64,000 bases of DNA from Symbiodinium natans (GCA_905221605.1 CAJNDS010002134.1:584068-648067), one strand, 5' to 3'; counted from the stretch's first letter, positions 49,860 through 60,418 are shown. Program-made: numbers and translations. Notes: a model not told the origin generated them from the letters alone.

Positions 49860-51404
49860 TCAAAATGCCTGCAAAGCCCAGGCCTGTAGCAAGCCGATGA
49901 GAACGCCTAAAACACCACCCACCACCAACAGAATCCACTCATCATCTTGAAAGATTGGATGAATGATGCTTTCAAACTCAGGCGGCGAAATGCGCGAAAG
50001 GCGCCACGTAAGAGTCTCCTGCACTTTCATGGTTCTGTCCATGTAGTCTTCAATCGCCCTCGAATGCTGTGGTAATAGCTCCAACGAAAAGTCAATCACA
50101 TCTTGTTTCATCTCGTTAATTTGCGAACCCAGTGTAGCCGGGGCAACCATTGCCATGTTTTTGGCTATGCCCATGCTCTTGTCGACGGAGCGGCCAACAT
50201 GGCTTCGATAAATGTCTAAAACCTTCTCCACTCCTGTGGACGACGGAGATCGCAACATGTAGTTGAGCATTGCTCTCGCGTCCACTACGTTCCTGCAGAT
50301 CAGCTCTGCCATCTTCTGCGATGCCTCGCGTTGGCGTTTCAAGAAGACCCCCTGCACAATGACTCTGCCATTGCAGTACTGGTGCGGCCATACTGGACGA
50401 AAAGTCATCTTCAGCGCCAACAAGTTCGTAAAATACCCAATGATCAGCCCAGACACAGGTAGCATGACGTAGTCCATTCCCGGGTAGTCTTTCAACATGA
50501 CGTAGAAAACTACCTGAACTAACCCCAGGACGAAGCCCATCACTGCTGCGACGCGTTGGATGAAGACTAGCTCCTTCAACGCCACAGATCTGAACATATC
50601 TACCATCATACGTGGGTTGTTGACGAAGGTCTCAACAGCCATCGCTTGCAAATCGAGAATAGAACTGATGTTCGTCTTTAAGTCCACCATGGCCTGTCCA
50701 AAGCTCTGCTTGGTGTCCTCGAGTACTTTTAGCTTCAGCTCGTGCTGGACAGAGCTGGGAAGGGCACTCCAGACGGTCGGCAAACGTTTCAGCATGATTT
50801 TTTCCAATACCTGAAAGCAAAGGCCACCCATGAGATCCTCTAAAGCATCGAAGAAGTGCTGGGGCTCAATCCGGTCCATGAACTCCTCGACTGTGACGAT
50901 GTTTCCAATCATCCGTGCGCAAGCTCGTCGTGCCATGACATCGGCTTTTCGTGGCACAATGCCCTGCCATCCATTTATGGGAAGCCCAAGCCAGGTAGGA
51001 ACAATAGGGTGTCGAGGGCATCCGACGAACTGTATCGGAAAGAACATCATCTGCAAGGCCAGCCAGACATGAAACCACGTGAAAAGAAGACAAACCAGAG
51101 GCACGGAAAGCAGCTTGATGAGCGGAATCAATTCAGCAGGTAGACCACTTGGGCTCTTCTTGGCCATGCTATCGTCAGCCAGCTGGACCCATGCTACGCC
51201 TATCCAAACTGCAGTCCCTGCAAACACCACGAATATGAATGCATTGAAAGCCTGCGCTCTGATGCACTCGACGAGCGGCGGATAGGCTACACGTGCCGGG
51301 GGCTCGTAACCAAAGCGCTCTGCTGAACTGCCCTGGGGTTGTGAGGTCAGCTGGACCCGAAGCGATCTACTGCTCGTGTCCCTCGAGTCAAGCATGGTTG
51401 CCAT
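49860..51404 (-). CDS. DUF445-family-like multi-pass membrane protein, intronless
   Basis: 514 residues from ATG 51404 (a second ATG is three codons in). Hydrophobic segments at about residues 50-72, 90-122, 282-303, 312-335 and 492-512. The repeated pattern WLALQMMFFPIQF ... GWQGIVPRKADVMARR and GYFTNLLALKMTFRPVWP ... GVFLKRQREASQKMAEL matches the DUF445 layout (a membrane helix ending in N/H-x-x-A-x-K/Q-M-x-F-x-P, then a G-I/V-x-K-R segment). DUF445 proteins are bacterial and eukaryotic membrane proteins of unknown role. No intron and no telomeric repeat interrupts the ORF, in contrast to its neighbours. A long T/A-rich stretch lies upstream. Confidence 0.8.
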   Translation of the reverse strand: MATMLDSRDTSSRSLRVQLTSQPQGSSAERFGYEPPARVAYPPLVECIRAQAFNAFIFVVFAGTAVWIGVAWVQLADDSMAKKSPSGLPAELIPLIKLLSVPLVCLLFTWFHVWLALQMMFFPIQFVGCPRHPIVPTWLGLPINGWQGIVPRKADVMARRACARMIGNIVTVEEFMDRIEPQHFFDALEDLMGGLCFQVLEKIMLKRLPTVWSALPSSVQHELKLKVLEDTKQSFGQAMVDLKTNISSILDLQAMAVETFVNNPRMMVDMFRSVALKELVFIQRVAAVMGFVLGLVQVVFYVMLKDYPGMDYVMLPVSGLIIGYFTNLLALKMTFRPVWPHQYCNGRVIVQGVFLKRQREASQKMAELICRNVVDARAMLNYMLRSPSSTGVEKVLDIYRSHVGRSVDKSMGIAKNMAMVAPATLGSQINEMKQDVIDFSLELLPQHSRAIEDYMDRTMKVQETLTWRLSRISPPEFESIIHPIFQDDEWILLVVGGVLGVLIGLLQAWALQAF

Positions 51405-52160
51405 CAGCCGCCCTTCTCTAAGGTCATACTCTCGTGCTCGCCTCGCTGGCGTAGTGTGATGGGATATCTAAAAATAGTACAATTAACGTATTACTACAAT
51501 CATATGATTCATATGATGCATATACCATAACAGAATATAATTGCATTATAGGATAATAGCAATGATATGTGAACGGAAATGTCTTCTTTTTTCGCTGAAA
51601 TCTGTGAAGCACACTCCCGAACCACATACTTGAGCCCAAGCGCGTGGCCATTTGGGCTTAGGGCTTTATATTCGTCTGCTTATGCTTTTACTTTACTATA
51701 CTTTACTACTATATATTCATATATTATGATGTGGTTGTACTACTATGCGATATCAACCTCAACCTTAGGCCTTCCTCTTGTGATTCTGGGAGATATGTCA
51801 GCCATTCCACGGCCACTCGCTGTTGTGGTGATCATTTATGATCTAGAAAAGTTGGTCTGTTCAGAGGGCTTCGGACAGTAGGTTCGTCTGGTGCACCTGA
51901 CGCCCTTGAGGTGTTGCGAACGCTGGATTGAAGTGGCACGACTACCATGCACACGAGAGCGAAATAAGCAGGCTTCATCACGCAGCCAGCACAATCAGAA
52001 GGAAAAGGCCTCGAGCCCTAAGAGGGTGGATGTTCTAGATCAGGGTCCCGGCCCAGGATGATAATGACAGATCGTTAGTATGATCACTCCTTGTTATGAC
52101 TACAATGATAAGCTGCTATGGGTCACTGTCCGTGTCGCTATCAGCATAACTACCTTCATG
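51405..52160. other. array-free AT-rich upstream region
   Basis: About 750 bp 5' of the DUF445-like gene, AT-rich at 51460-51560 and 51670-51740, without telomeric repeats. No clear gene; no spliced-leader relic seen just upstream of the start codon. Confidence 0.5.
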
Positions 52161-52216
52161 GCTATGACCCTCGCCCTAAACCCTAAACCCTAAACCCTAA
52201 ACCCTCAACCCTAAAC

Positions 52217-52308
52217 CGCCACTGATGTTTCAAGTGCAAGCATTTTGGATTTGCTTCTGTTGCTGCCGGCCGCTCCTCCTCCAGGTCGGCCAGCTTGTTG
52301 AGATCATC
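52217..52308 (-). CDS. candidate coiled-coil exon with telomeric donor
   Basis: After acceptor AAGGTTGAAG the frame reads DDLNKLADLEEERPAATEAN and on to a donor CG|GTTTAGGG formed by the first telomeric unit (minus strand). Belongs to an unassigned minus-strand gene; it could in principle connect to other coiled-coil exons. Confidence 0.45.
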
Positions 52309-52343
52309 CTTCAACCTTGGTGTAAGAACAGCTCCTAAAAGAA

Positions 52344-52652
52344 ATGATTATATTGGGGGGTACAGTCCTTAAAGCTCCTTTTAAATTTTACAAAGGGATT
52401 ATAAATAAGGGGGTACTATAGTCCCTAACAGTCCTGAAAAGGGATTATAGATTGTAAATAGGGGGTGGTGCTATAGTCCCTAACAGTCCTTAAAGGGGAT
52501 TATAAATTAAAAAATAGGGTGTACTAGAATGAATCCCTAACAGTCCTTAAAAAAGGGATTAAATAGGGGGTACTAGAATCCCTAACAGTTAATAAAAAGG
52601 GGGTACTATGATGCCTAAATTAAGGACTGCTAGTACAAGGGGGAACATGCCA
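52344..52652. mobile_element. TTGGGATG-family MITE with internally amplified arm
   Basis: The internal block CTAACAGTCCTTAAAGGGAT...TAGGGGGTACTATAGTCC recurs about five times with period 55-70 bp, and the right end (AAGGGGGAACATGCCAA) is present. It looks like slippage or recombination inside one element. Confidence 0.75.
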
Positions 52653-52861
52653 ACTTCAACTTTTCCTTGGAGCAGCTAGGGCCACAGGAATCAGAGCCGG
52701 AGAAATGGCTTGCTCTTGGATTCAGGGGCTGGAGCCTATAGCCGGAGCTGACCGTCTGCAAATTTATGTCAATCAGGTTGGAGGATCACAAAGTTGCAAG
52801 ATTCAAGCTCATCGGGCCACAAGGGGTCGATGTAAAGAAACGCCTGAACACAAGCAGGACC

Positions 52862-52942
52862 TTGGGACGTTCCCCCTTGATAAACATGGGGGGGTACTAT
52901 AATCCCTACTAAGGACTGTTAGTATCAGGGGGAGCATCCCAA
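52862..52942. mobile_element. TTGGGATG-family MITE with 8-bp target duplication
   Basis: TTGGGACGTTCCCCC to GGGGGAGCATCCCAA. Flanks GCAGGACC and GCAGCACC (7 of 8). Confidence 0.75.
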
Positions 52943-53159
52943 GCAGCACCCGATATGAGGCGCCAGCTCTTTCTGGGCAGACCTTGGTGCAATGGCACGA
53001 GTGGTGGGGGCTCTCGACAGTTCAGGGGGGGCGGGGGGGGAGGGTTCCGTTTTGTTCTTTTGGGTGCCTCTTTTAAGTGGGATGACGCTATGTCGGAAGT
53101 AAACAAAACCTGTAAAACCTTTGATTTGCATCCGGGCAACTAAAAAAAACAACAAAGAC

Positions 53160-53400
53160 CCCATAAACCCCATAAACCCCATAAACCCCACAAACCCCAA
53201 CCCAGTAAACCCTACAAACCCTATAAACCCTGTGTAAACCATATAAAGCCCATATCAACCCTGTAAACCATAGAAACCCCCATGATAAACCCTATGAACC
53301 CTGTGGACCCTATAACCCCTATAAGCACTATAAATCCCATAATCAACCCTATAAACCCTATAAATCCCATAAACCCTAAAACCTATAAACCAAAAAAAAA
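53160..53400. repeat. degenerate AAACCCTATA-type repeats
   Basis: CCCCATAAA and CCCTATAAA variants; ends in an A run at 53392-53406. Confidence 0.8.
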
Positions 53401-53957
53401 AAAAAACAAGGCGGATCCGAGCTTCTCAAATCCGAGTTGCTTGAGCGCAGACTGGTGCTTGGCTGGCGTCGCTGCACCACCGGCCTTGGCACCTCGCACA
53501 GGTCCAACCTCCTCTAGACATTACCCTACGATTTGCTTAAGAACCCCAAAAGAACTCAACAAAAACATTTAACCCCTATACTACCCCTATAAGGAAGAAT
53601 ATTTTGTAATGTTTGGGGGTGTTCAGCAAAACCTTAAACCCTAGGCCCTGAGAGACCTTCTTCTGTACCCAGAGTCACTTCCGAACCCTTTGTTGGGTAG
53701 AGTCTTGCTCAGTTGCGCAATGCCACATCCCAAGAGGCAGCAAGTCCCCGAAGGCTGTGCCAAGCATTCCCATGTAATGTGTTATAACAAAAAGTACGAT
53801 CTGCATTCATACCGCCTAACATAACATAACAGAAAAAACATATAACATACCATAATATAACATGACATACCATAACACAAGGGAAGATAATGTAATATAC
53901 TATAATACATGAGGGGGGCAAGGACTGTATTTGGCTCACAGCACAAGGTGCCAACGG

Positions 53958-54022
53958 GTGTGTGTGTGTGTGTGTGTCTACTGTGTGTCTGTGTGTCTGT
54001 GTGTCTGTGTGTGTGTGTGTGC
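53958..54022. repeat. (TG)n microsatellite
   Basis: TG units with CTGTGTGTC interruptions. A minus-strand frame VEASQNAKKAAVASR at about 54030-54072 lies beside it and may be a coiled-coil exon. Confidence 0.95.
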
Positions 54023-54239
54023 GCCGACTGGCGACTGCTGCTTTCTTGGCGTTTTGGGAGGCTTCAACCACCCCTAAACCCTAAACCCTAAACCCTAAAC
54101 CCTAAACCCTAAAAGGCCTTTCAGTCGTGTCTGGATGGGCTTACAACATCACCTGCGGCTCCTGGTGCTACCACTCCGTCTTGCGCAAAGCAGTCTTGCC
54201 AACAGCAGAAGTGACTATTTGCAACTTAGTTGTCCAGTA

Positions 54240-54335
54240 CCCAGGGGAACTAAAGGTTAACCTTTGAGATAAAAAGGGGATTACATTACACCGGAAAAGG
54301 TTCAAGGCTACCTACTCTACTACTAAGGCAATGCA
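54240..54335. mobile_element. MITE, AAAGGTTAACC family
   Basis: GGGGAACTAAAGGTTAACC at the left and GGTTCAAGGCTACCTACTCT at the right. The flanking TAGTTGTCC and CTACTCTACTACTA match the copy at 44478-44615, so the element extends further out. Confidence 0.7.
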
Positions 54336-55050
54336 AGCTTGCTGGCAAGGCACCGCCATGGTGTGAATCGGCCGGCTTCCTAAGGGGAGTGGCGCCAGTG
54401 GCACAGTCGAACGTGGAGCGGCTAAACGACTTCTCCCGACACTCGAGATAATCCAAAACCCTGGCGAGAGCAGAGCAAAATCACTGAAACCGCAAGCACT
54501 TTAAGTTCAACCCCAAGCTCCCTAAAATTTCCCCCGGCAACCCTGCGGATTTAGAAGCGTACTTGCGGACATGCTGACACACGCGCATACTGCACATACG
54601 CGTGCATATACTTGCGCGTGTGTCTCGTATAGTCATGCTTACGCAAAACGCAGGCTGCTGCAACAAAAGTATGCATCTTGACTGCCTGCACGCATGCATG
54701 ACTGCATAGTGCGGCGGCGCGGCTTTGTGCATGTAAGAATGTGCGCCCATATGCATGTGGCAGGTCTATTCGTGTTCATACATGCTCTGCAAGTGAATTG
54801 CAGCCCTACACCCTGAGTTGCAGACGGAAACCCTCATGAAACAACTCAAAACCCTAAGTTCTACGCATCCCCAGGCCTACGTGCCAAGGCCATTGCGGAC
54901 TGGGCACGGCTGCTTGGCTGGAATGGGTTTCTCCGGCTCTTCTTCATGACCTGAACACCACGAAAAAACTCTTACACGCAAACACGCAAGACCCTAAAAA
55001 CCCCTAAGCCCTAAACCCTAAACCCTAAACCCCGCCAAAAAAGCGACTAC

Positions 55051-55118
55051 CCTGACTTCCAGGCTGAGGCCATTGCTCTTGGTCTTGGGCGGAGCTGTTG
55101 GGCCGTGCTCGTGCTCCT
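55051..55118 (-). CDS. candidate exon with clean splice sites
   Basis: Minus strand: acceptor ACGAGTTCTTTGCAG, 68 bases reading EHEHGPTAPPKTKSNGLSLE and VR, donor CAGG|GTAGTC. Charged, probably disordered. A TTTAGGG array begins 18 bp beyond its acceptor. Confidence 0.45.
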
Positions 55119-55135
55119 CTGCAAAGAACTCGTTT

Positions 55136-55184
55136 TAGGGTTTAGGGTTTAGGGTTTAGGGTTTAGGGTTTAGGGTTTAGGGCG
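55136..55184. repeat. interstitial telomeric array (TTTAGGG)
   Basis: Seven near-perfect units. Confidence 0.95.
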
Positions 55185-56175
55185 TGAGGAGGCAAAGTTT
55201 ATTGCGAAGCTCGTCGGGGTTGGGGCAGCTAAACTTACCACGGCATTCTAGTTGCCGTACTTCCGGCATTGACGGGCCTTCCTCCCCGGGTCCCCACAAA
55301 CCCTCCACGAGGCCTCCCAAACCCTCTCTTTGGTGCGAGCTTCACACCTATAGAGGCGCACCAGGTGCACTGTTATTCTGTGGTAACTCTCGTGCGGAAC
55401 TGTGCGGGGGCCATCTATCACAAGACCCTGCGACCGCAATTGCAAAAGGCAAAGGGGCAACGCATTGGGAATGGCCGGAAGCGACATGAGAACAAATGGT
55501 GCGGGTACCCAAGCTCACACTACAGCTCCTGCGACAAACCCCAAAACACCACAAACAGCACCCATGCAGACTTTGCTGACGTGTTTTTCATGACACCACG
55601 AACATGCAAGAAATTTCTCGAAACCCCCAGAACAACCCAAACACCACGTCAGTGGCTTTAGCTGTTCGCAGGCTGCCAGTACTGCCAGTCTCATACCAAA
55701 GGCTTAAAGTTGAGGCAGATGAAGACGATCCACGGATGGGACCTTCCGCACAATCTTAGAGTAGCTCCATGGTCCGTCAACATGGGGCCGAATTTGCCCC
55801 TTATATACCCTATAATAGGGTTTAGGGTTTAGGGTTTAGGGTTTAGGGTGTAGGGTATAAAACACCCCTAAGATACTGGCATGTTGGCTTTAAGGCTCGG
55901 CACGCTCGGTCCGCCAGTAACCAATGGCGGGCCAAACGGTCTACGAAACCCTTTTTTGCATCCGGGCTTGGTTCGTCGGCCGGGAAAGACGCCCTAACTG
56001 TTCTATGAAACCCTAAACCCTAAACGCATACATCCAGAAGCCTCAAACTCAATGACTTACTGTTTCTCGGCGGGGAAATGAAGGGGTTTAGGTGCCCAAA
56101 AAGAGGTGTGGGTTGAAGATGCCCGAAATAGTCCCTAAAGCCATCTTAGGCCGCGATTCCTTATTATGGGCGTTT

Positions 56176-56345
56176 CCGAAATTCAGGGTGTACCTTTACA
56201 GGGGCCCTTACTGTAAGAGAATCTTGCTATTTGGGGATCTAACACCCTACACCCTATACCCTAAACCCTAAACCCTAAACCCTAAACCTAACCCCCAAAC
56301 CCTAATTTATAAACCCGTATTTTCGGAAAACCCCCATATAAAGAA
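56176..56345. mobile_element. MITE, TTTCCGAAATT family, with a telomeric array in its centre
   Basis: Left TTTCCGAAATTCAGGGTGTA and right TATTTTCGGAAAACCCCC are inverted; CCCTAAA units (56246-56310) occupy the middle. A copy at 24576-24694 has no such array. Confidence 0.7.
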
Positions 56346-56420
56346 CTCGAACGCGCATCCGGGTCCTTGGTAGTAGGTGCTGATGGCACGTCGGTGTGCT
56401 GTCCAGGGAGTCGGTAGGGT

Positions 56421-56452
<32 letters not shown>

Positions 56453-56840
56453 GGTTTAGGGCTAGGGCTTAGGGCGGGGATGTAGGGTTTAGGGCTTCTA
56501 AGGGCCTTTCAGGGCTCCAGGCGCCTCTTCGGGCCACCTGTCGAGCCGACCTCGAATTAGGGTCCTTGTTGGGGTCCCCAGCTTAATGCGGCATTTTGAA
56601 AGGGGCCCTACAGTACAGAACTACCCATTTGGGACAAGTTGCCATGTGGAAACAGGAGGCCTCTGAGATTCACAGCTACCATGATGTGGTTGTTGAAGCT
56701 GCCCTGTAGATCCCTTTTGCATCTGGGAGTTCTGCTGCTGCACTTTGCCAGCGTTCCCTCAGCCCGAACCCTGCATCTTGACTCGTTGTCGATCTTCAAC
56801 GACTCTTGACGGGCTTCGGGCACCGACTCGACGTCTGAAA

Positions 56841-57599
56841 TTACTCAACTTTAAGCCGTACGTGTTCCTTGTCATTCCACAAGATGCAAGAAGTTCCCAG
56901 GTTCATGACGAGGATGATCCAGGTGCCGAAGGCACCGGCAAAGTATCGGCCCAATGGGTCGGGGATGACGAGGCCCACTGCAGCCACCCACACCACAGTC
57001 ACAAGAGGGGTGAAGAGGATGAACCATCTAGGAAACTTCGTGTGCCCTGTGGCGACAACACACGCGATCCAGAAAGAGGCGACTACAACCGCTAGAGGAC
57101 CCGGTGTGTAGCCGAACATGTAGGCCTCCATCAGCTTGGCTTGCGCAACCTGCATGCAATCAGTGCACGCGGAAGAGCCTGCCATTGGCTTCCCCTCCGT
57201 TGTTGTGAGGTGGGGGGTATGGAGGACCTGGGGGAGGATGGTGGCAAAACCGAACCCGGAGTGTAGCGCCCCACCGACCACGCACAGCCCGTAGGCCAGC
57301 ACCGCACAGGGCGCGGAGCTGCACCACCAACCGGCCCGATGGAGCCCCGTGTAGAGCGGATACGCCGTCGCAAAAGCCCACACAGGATACATCCACCCGC
57401 CAGCTTGAGCAAGTTGCAGGGGCCATGCCTCGTTGAAGTTGAAGAGGTTGCCCGGGCGCGAGACGCGGTCGATCGTCCCAAATCCTTCAAAGGTCATGTG
57501 CGCGAGATAAAAATCGATGTAGCAGAGATCGCCGAAAATGTTCCACGCACTGCAGAGCAGTGCCACCAAACCACACTGTTGCACCTGCGTCCAAGCCAT
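56841..57599 (-). CDS. six-TM membrane protein, intronless, unknown family
   Basis: 252 residues from ATG 57599; the frame is open upstream but has no ATG there. On the minus strand a GTGTTGCAG lies two bases before the ATG and could be the spliced-leader trans-splice acceptor. About six hydrophobic helices. The first contains NIFGDLCYIDFYLAHM, followed by a WPLQLAQAGGWMYPVWAF loop/helix; a Cys pair (CTDC) sits in a loop. The layout reminds me of DUF6796-type membrane proteins, but I am not sure. No telomeric repeat inside. Confidence 0.65.
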   Translation of the reverse strand: MAWTQVQQCGLVALLCSAWNIFGDLCYIDFYLAHMTFEGFGTIDRVSRPGNLFNFNEAWPLQLAQAGGWMYPVWAFATAYPLYTGLHRAGWWCSSAPCAVLAYGLCVVGGALHSGFGFATILPQVLHTPHLTTTEGKPMAGSSACTDCMQVAQAKLMEAYMFGYTPGPLAVVVASFWIACVVATGHTKFPRWFILFTPLVTVVWVAAVGLVIPDPLGRYFAGAFGTWIILVMNLGTSCILWNDKEHVRLKVE

Positions 57600-57899
57600 T
57601 GCTGCAACACGGTGCGGAGTGAGCTGTGGGTGCAGGAGTGCCGCCAAGGATGCAGACAGCCCAGGATGCAGATGAGTGCGCAGACACCTTGCTAATTCCT
57701 CGGGCTTCCTTGATTCTGAAGCTCTAGAATCTGGTGAAGGCTTACAAGAGGGTTGTAAACTAGTCTGCGATTCCAAGCAAGAGTACGTTCAGTTCAGGGC
57801 CGCGCTGTCATGGCAAAACTTCGGCAGCGACGTCACAGCGGCCAGTACTCTTCAGCATGAACTGACTGTGCCGAGCGCTTTATACCCTATAGGCCTGAA

Positions 57900-58440
57900 C
57901 CCAACCCTGAACCCTGAACCCTAAACCCTCAACCCTAAACCCTAAATCTTGATTACAGGATGCAGCTAGGGCTTCCGCCAGCACACCACGCAAGGGCAAA
58001 CATGCTCACTAACCCATCATTGAATCAAGGGGTCATCCACATCGCTGTGGCAGATCCCTTAAACCCTATGATGAACCCAAAACCCAAAACCCTAAATACC
58101 CTAAACCCTAAACCCTACCATCGACAACTCCGGCGAAGCGGCGGTTCAGGCGCTAAACCTTGTCTCTCACTCGCACTCAAGTGTCCTGTCAGGCGAGTTC
58201 GGCCCTAAACCCCCCTAAACCCTAAACCTCATGCACTCCACCACCACACCGAGAGGGTGAGCAGCTTGCTGGTATGTAGCCCAGAAACAGGGCTTGCAGG
58301 CTTAAGGTTGCAACTCCCAACCTTGGAAGGGTTTAGGGTTTAGGGTGTACATCCCCTGGAGTCCCGGTTCCAACATCGTGTAGACCCAAATAAGGGCAGA
58401 CAAGGGTCTAGGGTTTAGGGTTTAGGGTTTAGGGTTTAGG
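57900..58440. other. stretch of short arrays and islands
   Basis: Decayed CCCTAAA runs at 57900-57948 and 58070-58110, a TTTAGGG run at 58408-58440. No gene assigned. Confidence 0.4.
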
Positions 58441-58455
58441 GCCCTGTGCCTCCTT

Positions 58456-58665
58456 GTGTGTTTCCTTGTGATGGTGCTCGGTCGGGTGAAGCGGTGCGTA
58501 GGCGCCGTGGCTTTCCTCTCACGGCAGGGCGCTATGAACCAAGGCTTGGCTAGAAGTGGCCGCGCCGGCAAAGAGCTCACTACGACTCTGTGTTTGCACT
58601 GGCGTCAACACAGAGGAAGCTCGTCTGTCGGTCAGCTCATCTTGGCAACCTTCCTCCTTAACTAG
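58456..58665 (+). CDS. hypothetical ORF, 69 codons
   Basis: Open plus-strand frame with hydrophobic start, basic middle and hydrophobic end (GQLILATFLLN). It lies between a TTTAGGG and a CCCTAAA array. Not recognised. Confidence 0.25.
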   Translation: MCFLVMVLGRVKRCVGAVAFLSRQGAMNQGLARSGRAGKELTTTLCLHWRQHRGSSSVGQLILATFLLN

Positions 58666-58702
58666 GCCGAACACTGACGCAAACAAGAGCAACCAGAGCC
58701 CC

Positions 58703-58929
58703 CCTAAACCCTAAACCCTAAACCCTAAACCCTAAACCCTAAACCCTAAGCCCTAAGCCCTAAACCCTAAACCCTGCGCAGCCATGGAACGCAAGTCGCT
58801 GGTGGCTCTCACGCCATTCTTCCCTATTAAGGGTAATATTATATAGGGAGTAATATTTGTTATTCCCTAAACCCTAAACCCTAAACCCTAAACCCTAAAC
58901 CCTAAACCCTAAACCCTAAACCCTAAACC
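58703..58929. repeat. two telomeric arrays (CCCTAAA) in close succession
   Basis: 58703-58776 and 58865-58929, separated by a small inverted ATTATATAGGGAGTAATA stretch. Confidence 0.95.
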
Positions 58930-59055
58930 TCCCTTTGGGGTTCTTAAGCAAATAGTAGATCTCACTGGCCCTCTCGGAGCATCCCCGGGTCCTTCGGACT
59001 CTTGGTGACGGTGGCCTCCTGGTGCTCTCTTTATCGCCGGGCTGTTCTTTTGGGG

Positions 59056-59448
59056 GGTTTAGGGTTTAGGGTTTAGGGTTTAGGGTTTAGGGTTTAGGGT
59101 TTAGGGTTTAGGGCACTGAGACGTCCACTGCCATCCCCCCCAGCTACCAGGGATTCAGCTCCAAACCATGAACAAAGACCCCACCCCGTAACCCTAAACC
59201 CTGAACCCTATAAACCCTAAACCCTAAACCCTAAACCCTAAACCCTAAACCCTAAACCCTAAACCCTCCCCCCCCCACCCCTGAAGGCCTTGTCATCGTA
59301 CTTGTCGTCCGTGACCATCTTGTGACTGCTGTTGACCTCGCAAGGGCGGTTTTCGGGTTTCAGGGGTTCAGGGGTTTAGGGGTTTAGGGTTTAGGGTTTA
59401 GGGTTTAGCGTTTAGGGTTTAGGGTTTAGGGTTTAGGGTTAGGGTTCC
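59056..59448. repeat. alternating-orientation telomeric arrays
   Basis: TTTAGGG (59056-59114), CCCTAAA (59172-59270), then TTTAGGG (59362-59448); the pairs would form large hairpins. Confidence 0.95.
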
Positions 59449-59819
59449 TCCCCTTTGGTTGCTGACGAACCCCCCCCAAAAACATGAGAGATATTCCTCC
59501 CATCTTGCCGTTCTGAACAAGAATAATTGTTGTTTTTTGGAGGGTTCTTAAGCCAAGAATGGAGAAGCAGTGTCTTGGATGAGTGCGGGGAGGAGAGGCA
59601 CCTAATCTCACAGAATTCCCCAGACCAGCTCAGTTCATCCGAACAGGGTTTCGGACGTTCAGGGGGCTTCCTTTACTAAATATAGGGCCTTGCCTGCTGC
59701 AAGCAAGTTGTACTGTCCACTATGGCGCTAAGTCCTAAAACCTGAACCTGAACCCTATAAACCCGACAAGCCCGAAACCCTAAACCTACTTCTTCTTGTA
59801 CGTTCTGACAGGCCTCCAG

Positions 59820-60015
59820 CCTAAACCCTAAACCCTAAACCCTAAACCCTAAACCCTAAACTACCGCCAAAAAGCCGCTCCCAGAGTTCTTGAAGTCGGT
59901 GGGGGGGAGAGGGGGAGGCGGGGGGGGCCAATAAACCCCCTATAAACCCTCAACCCGGGGTTTAGGGTTTAGGGTTTAGGGTTTAGGGTTTAGGGTTTAG
60001 GGTTTAGGGTTTAGG
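59820..60015. repeat. opposed telomeric arrays
   Basis: CCCTAAA (59820-59863) and TTTAGGG (59957-60015) around a G-rich tract. Confidence 0.95.
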
Positions 60016-60120
60016 GAACACTTGATAGCCCAGTATTTGGGTTGGTTTCTGTTGAAGGGAACCTTGAAGCAACAAAAAGGGCAAAGGGTGCCAGCTTTCC
60101 GGACTTCCACGTCGCAAAGC

Positions 60121-60224
60121 CCAAAGGATCCATGTACCTATATCGTATATACTTGGGCCTTAAAGGGGTTGCTATATAGCTTTAGGGCCCAAGAATATAC
60201 TATATAGGTACATGGATCCTTTGG
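60121..60224. mobile_element. near-perfect palindromic element
   Basis: CCAAAGGATCCATGTACC at the left is the inverse of GGTACATGGATCCTTTGG at the right, and pairing continues inward with few mismatches. About 104 bp. Confidence 0.8.
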
Positions 60225-60338
60225 GAAGTAGCCTTCTTCTAGCGCAGGTTTGGCCCCACCTGCGCCCTGGAAAGGTTTCCTTGAGCTTAGACGCGGCGCG
60301 TTTTAAGCACAGGTGGCTTCCGGAGCGGCATTTCGGAC

Positions 60339-60418
60339 GCTAAACCCTAAACCCTAAACCCTAAACCCTAAACCCTAAACCCTAAGCCCTAAACCCTAAA
60401 CCCTAAACCCTAAACCCG
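60339..60418. repeat. interstitial telomeric array (CCCTAAA)
   Basis: About 11 units. Confidence 0.95.

Noticed and set aside
53709-54071. 120-codon ORF with His/Thr repeats
   Set aside because: Mostly translation of the TG microsatellite; only the first 15-18 residues look like a possible exon.
55184-55661. Three overlapping ORFs of 80-130 codons
   Set aside because: No frame has clearly better composition or splice support than the others; not enough to call a gene.
57600-57776. 59-residue N-terminal extension of the six-TM protein
   Set aside because: It has no ATG, and an ATG at 57599 in good context starts just before the first membrane helix.
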